A stretch of DNA of 64,000 nt. Origin: Sphingomonas sp. Leaf407 (GTDB taxonomy: Bacteria > Pseudomonadota > Alphaproteobacteria > Sphingomonadales > Sphingomonadaceae). This document shows positions 26,157-33,238 of this stretch, in pieces. Under the pieces are notes generated by a model. That model searched no databases and was not told the origin of the DNA. It saw only the letters and a program-made list of their open reading frames with translations. The stretch lies in assembly GCF_001425385.1 (NCBI RefSeq), contig NZ_LMQO01000004.1, positions 62,001 to 126,000 of the forward strand, read 5' to 3'. The position numbers and the translations under genes are program-made. Numbering within the stretch: position 1 is the stretch's first letter; the number at the start of each line of letters is the position of its first letter.

Positions 26157-29100
26157 TCAATGGAAATCGCGCGACTTCGGCACCAGCCGGACGTCGCGCG
26201 GATGGCGCGCCGCCGGCGGGCGGGCGCCATCGCCGCTGCCGCTCCGGGGCGTCACCGGCCCCTCGCCCAGCGTATCGAGCAGGGCGCTGCCGTCCCACAC
26301 CCGCGCGCCCATCAGGTGGACGACGCCTTCGGGGCTGCGCTGCACCTCGCCCTCCACCAGCATCAGCCGCGCGCCCATCACCTCGCGGCGATACGCCTCG
26401 AACAGTCGCGCCCACAGCACGACGTTGACGATGCCGGTCTCGTCCTCCAGCGTGACGAAGATCGCATTGCCCTTGCCCGGGCGCTGGCGCACCAGCACCA
26501 GCCCGGCGGTGGTGCAGCGCGTACCGGCCTTCGCCACCCCCACCTGCGCGCAACTCGCCACCCGTCGCCGCTCCAGCCGCTCGCGCAGGAAGGCGAGCGG
26601 ATGGCCTTTGAGCGACAGGCGCAGCGTCTGGTAATCGGTCACGACCTGTTCGACCGGCGGCATCGCCGGCAACGCCATCGCCGGTTCGATCCCCAGTTCG
26701 GCGGCGCGGGCATGGGCGAACAGCGGCAGTTCGGCATCGGGCGTCCGCCGCGCCTCCCATAATGCCTCGCGCCGGTCGAGCCCGATCGAACGGCACGCAT
26801 CGGCATCGGCGAGCAGGCGCAGCGCGCGTTGCGGCAGCCCGGCGCGCCGGGCCAGTTCCTCGACCTGCGCGAACGGCCGCGCGGCGACGATCGCCTCGGC
26901 CCAATTTGCCCGAAACCCGTCGATCTGGCGAAACCCCAGCCGCAGCGCCTGCCCGCCATCTTCCAGCGTATTGTCCCAGTCGCTCAAGTTCACGTCGATG
27001 TCGCGCACCGCCACGCCATGATCGCGCGCATCGCGCACGATCTGCGCCGGAGCATAGAAACCCATCGGCTGCGAATTGAGCAGCGCGCAGGCGAAGGCGG
27101 CGGGATGGTGGCATTTGATCCACGACGAGACATAGACCAGCCGCGCGAACGACAGCGCATGGCTTTCGGGAAAGCCGTAACTGCCGAACCCCTCGATCTG
27201 ACGGAAGCAGCGCGCGGCGAAGTCGGCTTCGTAACCGCGCGCGACCATGCCGTCGATCATCTGCTGGCGAAAGCTGTCGATCGTGCCGACGTTGCGGAAC
27301 GTCGCCATCGCCCGGCGCAGCCGGTTCGCGTCGGCCGGGGAAAAGGCGGCGGCGGTGATCGCCAGCTTCATCGCCTGTTCCTGAAATAGCGGTACGCCGA
27401 ACGTCTTGCCGAGCAGGACTTCCAGTTCGCGCGGATCGTGCGGCGGCTTGGGCGAGGGATAGGTGATCGCCTCCCTGCCCGATCGTCGCCGCAAGTAAGG
27501 ATGGACCATGTCGCCCTCGATCGGCCCCGGCCGGACGATCGCCACCTGCACGCTCAAATCGTAGAGGTTTTTGGGTTTCAGGCGCGGCAGCATGTTGATC
27601 TGCGCGCGGCTCTCGACCTGGAACACGCCGATGCTGTCGCCGCGCTCGAGCATGGCATACACTGCGGAATCGTCGGCGGCGAGATCGACGGTCAGGTCAT
27701 GGTCGCCAAGGTCGTGGGCACGCAGCAGCGCGAACGCCTTGCGGATGCAGGTCAGCATGCCGAGCGCCAGCACGTCGACCTTCATCAGCCCCAGCGCGTC
27801 GATATCGTCCTTGTCCCATTCGATGAAGGTCCGCCCCTCCATCGCGCCATTGTGGATCGGCACCATCTCGTCCAGCCGGCCCTGCGTCAGCACGAACCCG
27901 CCGACATGCTGCGACAGGTGGCGCGGGAATTTCAGGATCTGGTCGACCAGATCGCGCAGTTGCGCGATCTGCGGATCCTCGACGTCGAAGCCGGCGCTGG
28001 TATAGCGGCGCCCCTCCATCTCTCCCGCGAAACTGCCCCACACCGTACTGCCCAGCCGCTGGGTCACGTCGCGCGTCAGGCCGAGCACGCGGCCGACCTC
28101 GCCCACCGCGCTGCGCGGACGATAATGGATCACGGTCGCGGCGATCCCGGCGCGCTCGCGGCCGTAGCGTTGATAGATATACTGAATCACCTCCTCGCGG
28201 CGTTCATGTTCGAAATCGACATCGATATCGGGTGGCTCGGCGCGTTCCTCTGACACGAAGCGCGAGAACAGCAGGTCGTGGGTGCTGGGATCGACCGAGG
28301 TAACGCCGAGCAGGAAGCAGACGATCGAATTGGCGGCCGACCCGCGCCCCTGACACAGGATCGGCGGATCGCACGACCGCGCGAAGCGGACGAGATCGTG
28401 GACGGTCAGGAAATAATAGGCGTATTTCTGGGTACGGATCAGCGTGAATTCCTCGTCGAGGCGGCGGCGCACGCTTTCGGGAAAGTCGGTGCCATATCGT
28501 TCCTGCGCGGCGGCCAGCACCAGATGTTCGAGCCAGTCCTGTGCCTCCCACCCCGGCGGCACCGGTTCATGGGGATATTCATAGTGGAGGTCGTCGAGCC
28601 GGAACTCGATCCGGTCGAGGAAGGCGGTACTTTCCGCCACCGCCTGCGGACAGTCGCGGAACAGCCGCGCCATTTCGGCGGGGCCTTTCAGATGGCGTTC
28701 GGCATTGGCGGCAAGGCGACGACCGGCGGCGGCGATCGTCGTGCCCTCGCGGATGCAGGTGAGCACGTCGTGCAGCGGACGCTGGTCGGGTTCGGCGTAG
28801 AGCGCGTCGTTGGTGGCGATCAGCGGCACGCCCAGCCGCCCGGCCAGGGCGATCCGTGCCGCCAGCCGCCGCCGGTCGCGCCCGCCGCGCGGCATCGTCG
28901 TCGCCAGCCACACCCGGCCGGGACAGGTATCGCGCAACCGGGCGAGCAGCACCGGATCGCCGTGCGTGACGATCAGCAGCAGCCCGTCGTGATACGCCAG
29001 CAGATCGGCGAGGCGCAGGTGGCAATCGCCCTTGCGCGCGCGCAGGTTGCCGGTGCTGAGCAGCCGGGTCAGCCGGCCCCATGCGGCACGGTCGACCGGA

Positions 29101-29372
29101 TAGGCGATGATGTCGGGCGTGCCGTCATCGAACACCAGCCGCGCGCCGGAGACGAGACGGAAGTCGGCATCGGCAAGCCCCGCCGCCGCCGTCTTTTCGC
29201 GCGCGTGTTTGAGAGCGACATGCGCCTGCACCACGCCGGCCACCGTGTTGCGATCGGCGATGCCGAGCCCCGCCAGCCCGAGCGCGATCGCCTGCCCCAC
29301 CATGTCGGCGGGATGCGACGCCCCGCGCAGGAAGGAGAAGTTCGTCGCGGCGATCAGTTCGGCATAGGCCAT
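26157..29372 (-). CDS. dnaE2: Error-prone DNA polymerase DnaE2
   Basis: A 1071-residue C-family polymerase. The N-terminal PHP domain begins AYAELIAATNFSFLRGASHP. The catalytic aspartates are in PPDIDVDFEHERREEVI, and a helix-hairpin-helix region and OB fold follow (VNVVLWARLFEAYRREVMGA). Length and start (ATG at 29372) fit DnaE2, not the replicative DnaE1, which is about 100 residues longer. It performs translesion synthesis with ImuA and ImuB in the SOS response. In most genomes the three genes adjoin; here imuB ends 370 bases upstream, with a structured element in between. Confidence 0.93.
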   Translation of the reverse strand: MAYAELIAATNFSFLRGASHPADMVGQAIALGLAGLGIADRNTVAGVVQAHVALKHAREKTAAAGLADADFRLVSGARLVFDDGTPDIIAYPVDRAAWGRLTRLLSTGNLRARKGDCHLRLADLLAYHDGLLLIVTHGDPVLLARLRDTCPGRVWLATTMPRGGRDRRRLAARIALAGRLGVPLIATNDALYAEPDQRPLHDVLTCIREGTTIAAAGRRLAANAERHLKGPAEMARLFRDCPQAVAESTAFLDRIEFRLDDLHYEYPHEPVPPGWEAQDWLEHLVLAAAQERYGTDFPESVRRRLDEEFTLIRTQKYAYYFLTVHDLVRFARSCDPPILCQGRGSAANSIVCFLLGVTSVDPSTHDLLFSRFVSEERAEPPDIDVDFEHERREEVIQYIYQRYGRERAGIAATVIHYRPRSAVGEVGRVLGLTRDVTQRLGSTVWGSFAGEMEGRRYTSAGFDVEDPQIAQLRDLVDQILKFPRHLSQHVGGFVLTQGRLDEMVPIHNGAMEGRTFIEWDKDDIDALGLMKVDVLALGMLTCIRKAFALLRAHDLGDHDLTVDLAADDSAVYAMLERGDSIGVFQVESRAQINMLPRLKPKNLYDLSVQVAIVRPGPIEGDMVHPYLRRRSGREAITYPSPKPPHDPRELEVLLGKTFGVPLFQEQAMKLAITAAAFSPADANRLRRAMATFRNVGTIDSFRQQMIDGMVARGYEADFAARCFRQIEGFGSYGFPESHALSFARLVYVSSWIKCHHPAAFACALLNSQPMGFYAPAQIVRDARDHGVAVRDIDVNLSDWDNTLEDGGQALRLGFRQIDGFRANWAEAIVAARPFAQVEELARRAGLPQRALRLLADADACRSIGLDRREALWEARRTPDAELPLFAHARAAELGIEPAMALPAMPPVEQVVTDYQTLRLSLKGHPLAFLRERLERRRVASCAQVGVAKAGTRCTTAGLVLVRQRPGKGNAIFVTLEDETGIVNVVLWARLFEAYRREVMGARLMLVEGEVQRSPEGVVHLMGARVWDGSALLDTLGEGPVTPRSGSGDGARPPAARHPRDVRLVPKSRDFH

Positions 29373-29391
29373 GGCGTCAGCCGGACAGGCC

Positions 29392-29407
29392 AAAGTTTAC
29401 AAACTTT
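29392..29407. promoter_or_regulatory. AT-rich palindrome 20 bases upstream of dnaE2
   Basis: AAAGTTTACAAACTTT is two perfect 7-base inverted arms around AC. It lies between the dnaE2 start and the inverted-repeat element. It does not fit the alphaproteobacterial LexA box. It could be an operator or a promoter element restored after the element separated dnaE2 from imuB. Confidence 0.4.
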
Positions 29408-29410
29408 ACA

Positions 29411-29685
29411 CTAGAGCATGATGCCATGGTTTTGACCCACTGTGACGGAGCCGAATTTGGCTTGTGGCTAGGAGCGAGGAAGGAACGGGGTTTTCTGCCC
29501 CCGTGACTGACGAGCGACGACGCCACAGGCCAAATTCGGCCCGCCGCGAAGCGGTTGCCCTGAGCCGCCCGTCGGACGTCGTCACGCCGCTTGCACGGGC
29601 CACCAGCCCGCGCCGCGCGTCGCTCCTCGCCGACGAACGGCTCAGGGCAATCACGGTGGGTCAAAACCATGGCATCATGCTCTGG
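29411..29685. mobile_element. MITE-like 275-bp element with perfect 28-bp terminal inverted repeats
   Basis: The ends, 29413-29440 and 29656-29683, are perfect 28-base inverted repeats starting AGAGCATGATGCC. Two further inverted repeats lie inside: arms 29450-29468 with 29522-29540 (one mismatch in 19), and arms 29553-29575 with 29630-29652 (about 20 of 23). Folded, the element forms an outer stem with two inner arms, a three-way junction; the first arm contains a small hairpin at 29485-29504. No convincing gene and no clear target duplication are visible. With flanks it accounts for the whole 29373-29742 gap. Non-autonomous mobility is inferred from structure only. Confidence 0.7.
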
Positions 29686-29742
29686 TGGCGATGGTGTGCG
29701 TGCAGGCGATGACGTGAGGATCAAGCCGTCCTACCCGCCCGA

Positions 29743-31293
29743 TCACGCGAACACCCCGTGGACATACCATGCCGGGTCCGCCGTCTCGCGTTCGTACAGG
29801 CCGTGGCGGAAGATCCAGTAGCGCCGCCCGCGCACGTCCTCGACCCGGTAATAGTCGCGGGTGCGTGGCCGAGCCTGTCCCCGCCGCCACCATTGCGCGG
29901 CGATCCGCTCCGGCCCTTCGAACCGGATCACGTCATGCTGCGCGCGACGCCAGCGGAAGCGGTGCGGCGGGCCGTCGGGCACCTCGGCCATCACCTCGAT
30001 CCGCTGCGGCGGATCGAACAGGTGGATCGGGCGCAGCGGCGGCTCGCCCGCCTCGGGCACGTCCCATGCGACCGGGGCGGGCGCGGCATCCTGCGCGATG
30101 ATCGTCAGCATTCCCTGCTCGGGCAAATGGCTGTCGCCCGGCCGCACCCGCGACACCCGGCCGCGCCCCAGCCGGGTACTGAGCCGATCGACCAGCGCGA
30201 CCATCGCCTCCTCGCTCACCGTGCCGCCCTCCAGTTGCAACTGGGTAGGGACCAGCGGTTCGAGCGCGGGGACGCTCAGGCGGAGCATGTCGAAGCCGAA
30301 GCCGGGATCGAGCGGATCGGCCAGGGCTGCGATCCGCTCGCGCATCAGCCGCAGGATCGTCGGCGGATCGCGCAAGGGCAGCCCGCTTTCGACCGCCAGA
30401 TCGCGGGTCGCACCATCGGCGCGGTAGAGCCGGACCGCGAAGCGCCGCCCGCCACGGTCGCGCGCGACCAGTTCGGCCTCTGCCTCGCCCGCCAGTTCGC
30501 CGATCGCCGCCAGCACATCGGCATCGCGCGCGATCGGTTCGGCAAAACGCCGCTCGAAAAACAGCGCGGGCAGCGCCCGGCGCGGGCGCAGCCGCTGGTC
30601 GGCCTCCCCCAGCAGGCGTTGCAAGGCAGCGACCGTCTCCTCGCCGAAGCGCGCGGCGATCGGCGCGGTCGGGCGGCTCGCCAGATCGCCGATGGTCTTG
30701 AGCCCCGCGCGGCGCAGCGCCACCACGATCTCGTCGTCGAGCCGGAGCGCTGCCACCCCCAGCCGGCGGATCGCCGCCGCCTCGCTTGCGGCCGGGGTGT
30801 GCTGGAACCGCGCCAGCGCCTGCGCCGCGTCGGGCGTGTCGGCCAGCGCATGGCGCAGCGTACCCGCCCATGCGAACCGCGCCTCGACCTCCGCCACCAG
30901 TGCGCCCTCCCCGCCCCACAGATGCGCGCAGCCGGTGATGTCGAGCGTCACCCCGTCACCGCCGTCCAGCGCGACCATCGGCGTATAGCGGTCGCACGCA
31001 TCGGCCAGCGCCTCCAGCCAGCCGTGGTCGGCGAAGGGATCGGCATCGACGACGACCAGCTCGGGCAGCAGCGCGCGGGCGTCGGCCAGCGTCATGCCCG
31101 GTGCCAGCCCCCTGTCAGCCGCGACCGGATCGACGGCGGACAGGCGCAGCGCGCCGCGCACCGCCTCGACACAGGCGAGGGCTGCGTCATCCGGTGCGGC
31201 GGCGGGCGATTGGCGCCGCAACCGGTCGGTGGGCAGGAACGGCCACCACAGCGCCAGATGGCGTCTGCGGGGCGGTGAAGAGGGTCTGGTCAC
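29743..31293 (-). CDS. imuB: ImuB, Y-family polymerase-like mutasome protein
   Basis: A 516-residue protein starting on GTG at 31293 after a GGAGTGGAA ribosome site; homology begins at HLALWWPFLPTDRLRR. The Y-family fold is visible in LAPGMTLADARALLPELVVV and in DGVTLDITGCAHLWGGEG, where DinB-type enzymes carry catalytic acids. In ImuB these are degenerate, and the protein bridges the beta clamp and DnaE2 without polymerising. The helix-hairpin-helix region LKTIGDLASRPTAPIAARFG follows. It overlaps imuA by 107 bases. The dnaE2 gene follows after the inserted element, so read-through or a separate promoter is needed to keep the three together. Confidence 0.88.
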   Translation of the reverse strand: MTRPSSPPRRRHLALWWPFLPTDRLRRQSPAAAPDDAALACVEAVRGALRLSAVDPVAADRGLAPGMTLADARALLPELVVVDADPFADHGWLEALADACDRYTPMVALDGGDGVTLDITGCAHLWGGEGALVAEVEARFAWAGTLRHALADTPDAAQALARFQHTPAASEAAAIRRLGVAALRLDDEIVVALRRAGLKTIGDLASRPTAPIAARFGEETVAALQRLLGEADQRLRPRRALPALFFERRFAEPIARDADVLAAIGELAGEAEAELVARDRGGRRFAVRLYRADGATRDLAVESGLPLRDPPTILRLMRERIAALADPLDPGFGFDMLRLSVPALEPLVPTQLQLEGGTVSEEAMVALVDRLSTRLGRGRVSRVRPGDSHLPEQGMLTIIAQDAAPAPVAWDVPEAGEPPLRPIHLFDPPQRIEVMAEVPDGPPHRFRWRRAQHDVIRFEGPERIAAQWWRRGQARPRTRDYYRVEDVRGRRYWIFRHGLYERETADPAWYVHGVFA

Positions 31294-31966
31294 GGTTCCA
31301 CTCCACTTGCCAGCGTCCCTCGGCCCCCCGGCCGCGCTGGCGCAACAATTCCAGGTCGAGCGTCGGATGCCCCGGCGCATTGGCGGCGAGCGGCTGCGAC
31401 GCGCAGGATCGCACCGCCCAGCGGGTGTCGGCGGCACTCGCCACCGGCGTCGCGGCGATGCGCAGCAGCAACGTCGTTACCCCGCTTTCCTCCGCGGCAA
31501 GCGCGAGGCGGCGGCTGGCGGTCAGGTCGAGCACGCGGGGATCGCGGTGCAGTTCGACCACCGCGACGCCGACCCCGCCACAGCGCACCACGTCGGCGGC
31601 GGCGCGCAGCAGTTCGAGCGGCCCGGGCAACAGCACGATCAGCAGCCGGGCGGGATCGACGCCGATCTCGACCAGCCCCGGCGCATGAAGATGCCCGCCG
31701 GCCCGCACCGCCGCTTCCTCGCGCAGCCAGACGATGCCGCCGCCGAGGCGGATCGACACCATGCCGGCAAATCCGGTAGCGCTGCCGCCGTCGCCCGACT
31801 CGAGCGCGAAGATCTCGTGCAGCCGCCCGCGCGCGATCCCGCCGCCGAGTGCCGCATCGATGTCGGCATGACCGGTTGCCACCTGCACCGCCTGTACCGA
31901 CTCGACGCGCCGCTCGATCGCGGCGATGCGACGCTTGAGGGTCAGGAGGGACGACTCTTCGTTCAT
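31187..31966 (-). CDS. imuA: ImuA, RecA-like mutasome protein
   Basis: A 259-residue protein related to the RecA/SulA-like ImuA family. It starts NEESSLLTLKRRIAAIERRV and has ATGHADIDAALGGGIARGRL, the RecA-type entry into the core, then GMVSIRLGGGIVWLREEAAV and LLIVLLPGPLELLRAAADV. It is required with ImuB and DnaE2 for damage-induced mutagenesis. The ATG at 31966 is preceded by a LexA-box sequence at 31986-32000. The longer frame upstream runs through a repeat and is not coding. It overlaps imuB by 107 bases, so ImuB translation may depend on passage of ribosomes through imuA. Confidence 0.85.
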   Translation of the reverse strand: MNEESSLLTLKRRIAAIERRVESVQAVQVATGHADIDAALGGGIARGRLHEIFALESGDGGSATGFAGMVSIRLGGGIVWLREEAAVRAGGHLHAPGLVEIGVDPARLLIVLLPGPLELLRAAADVVRCGGVGVAVVELHRDPRVLDLTASRRLALAAEESGVTTLLLRIAATPVASAADTRWAVRSCASQPLAANAPGHPTLDLELLRQRGRGAEGRWQVEWNRDQTLFTAPQTPSGAVVAVPAHRPVAAPIARRRTG

Positions 31967-31985
31967 GATTTGTTCTTTATCGCGC

Positions 31986-32000
31986 GTTCCCGATGGGTTC
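31986..32000 (-). promoter_or_regulatory. LexA box (GTTC-N7-GTTC) upstream of imuA
   Basis: The plus strand reads GTTCCCGATGGGTTC, an exact GTTC-N7-GTTC, the alphaproteobacterial LexA recognition pattern. It lies 20 to 34 bases before the imuA start, where LexA would block transcription. This predicts SOS control of the mutasome cassette. Confidence 0.75.
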
Positions 32001-32026
32001 GTCAATCGGGGATGGGCGTGGGGTTG

Positions 32027-32343
32027 TTCACGCGAAGGCGCGAAGGCCGCGAAGAAAGCAGAAGGATTGTTCGCGCAGAGACGCGGAGGCGCAGAGAGGG
32101 TACGCTTGCGGTAGCACCCTTCGTGTCCAATCATACCTTCCGTCATTCCCGCGAAGGCGGGAATCCATACACGCTGACGTCTGTGTAAATGCCCGAACGG
32201 CAGCGGCTATAGATTCCCGCCTTCGCGGGAATGACGAACATAATGTGCCATCGACACACCCCCTCCGCGCCTCTGCGCCTCTGCGCCTCTGCGCGAACAA
32301 TCCTTCTGCTTTCTTCTTCGCGGCCTTCGCGCCTTCGCGTGAA
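32027..32343. repeat. Repeat family C, copy 1, long inverted repeat with a family B repeat nested inside
   Basis: Arms of about 70 bases (32027-32096 and 32271-32343) are inverted copies beginning TTCACGCGAAGGCGCGAAGG and ending CGCAGAG; a 3-base indel is the main difference. The loop contains a complete family B repeat (32141-32236). It fills most of the gap between imuA and the transglutaminase gene; apart from the LexA box I see no gene there. A related element is at 62953-63175. Confidence 0.8.
32141..32236. repeat. Palindromic repeat family B, copy 1
   Basis: Perfect 25-base inverted arms, 32141-32165 and 32212-32236, beginning CGTCATTCCCGCGAAGG. The left arm and its continuation (CATACACGCTGACGTC) also match copy 2 at 42359-42454 read in the other direction, giving about 41 shared bases. 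It is nested in family C. Confidence 0.85.
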
Positions 32344-32350
32344 ACTACCC

Positions 32351-33238
32351 TCACCCGACCGGCAACGGCTCCACATCGACCGAGACGTGCATCGTCTGCG
32401 CACCCGATCCCAGCACCACGCCGTCGATCGGGGCGATGTCGGCATAGTCGCGGCCGATCGCCATCACGACATGGTCCTCCGCCATCCAGATGCCGTTGGT
32501 CGGATCGACGCCGGTCCAGCCGAGTACCGGCCCGGCCCAGATCAGCACCCACGCATGCGTCGCATCGGCCCCGACCAGCCGCTCCTGCCCCGGCGGCGGC
32601 AGCGTGCGCAGATAGCCCGAGCAATAGGCCGCCGGCAGCCCCGCGGCGCGCAGCCCCGAAAGCATGATCTGCGCGAAATCCTGACACACCCCGCCGCGCT
32701 TGGCGAAGGCCTCGGCGATCGGCGTGTCGACCAGGGTCGCGGTCGGATCGAAGGCGAAATCGCGCTGGATCGCCACCGCCAGCGCGATCGCCGCGTCGAG
32801 CACCCCGCGCGTATCGGCCAGTTCGGTCGCGCACCAGCCTGCGATCGCGGGATCGAGCGGCACGTGCGACGAGGGAAACAGATAGCTCGCCGGGCTGGCC
32901 GGCCCCGCATCGCGCACCGCGCCTGCCAGGTCGCGCACGCCGGCGATCGTCGGATCGGTGGCCGAAGGCATCGGGATCGGCCGGTCGACCCGCACGGTCG
33001 CCCGGCTCTCGATCGTCAGCGTGCGTTCGGGCCGTTCGACCACCAGCCGGGTGACGTTGGCGAGGCCCGCCTGCGCGCGCGCCGGCGCGGTATGGCCGCC
33101 CGGCTCGACGACCAGCGCATAGTCCTCCAGTTCCTGTCCCGACCACAGGATCGGGCGCAGCCGCAGGTTGCAGCGCGCATAGCCCGCCGCTTCCTCGTAA
33201 TCGAAGCGGGTGACGTGGCGAATGGCATAGCGCATCAT
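32351..33238 (-). CDS. Bacterial transglutaminase-like cysteine protease-fold protein
   Basis: A 295-residue protein with the N-terminal beta domain of bacterial transglutaminases (YAIRHVTRFDYEEAAGYARC, LRLRP). The papain-like core has Cys in AKRGGVCQDFAQIMLSGLRA, His in GADATHAWVLIWAG and Asp in WTGVDPTNGIW, so the catalytic triad is intact. The ATG at 33238 overlaps the stop of the upstream ATP-grasp gene (ATGA). Members of this family are commonly next to ATP-grasp/alpha-E proteins and are predicted to process a peptide or amide product of the ligase. The substrate is unknown. Confidence 0.85.
   Translation of the reverse strand: MMRYAIRHVTRFDYEEAAGYARCNLRLRPILWSGQELEDYALVVEPGGHTAPARAQAGLANVTRLVVERPERTLTIESRATVRVDRPIPMPSATDPTIAGVRDLAGAVRDAGPASPASYLFPSSHVPLDPAIAGWCATELADTRGVLDAAIALAVAIQRDFAFDPTATLVDTPIAEAFAKRGGVCQDFAQIMLSGLRAAGLPAAYCSGYLRTLPPPGQERLVGADATHAWVLIWAGPVLGWTGVDPTNGIWMAEDHVVMAIGRDYADIAPIDGVVLGSGAQTMHVSVDVEPLPVG

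Noticed and set aside
29411..29685. The inverted-repeat element considered as a gene-bearing insertion sequence
   Set aside because: It is only 275 bases long and no frame encodes a transposase fragment that I recognise.
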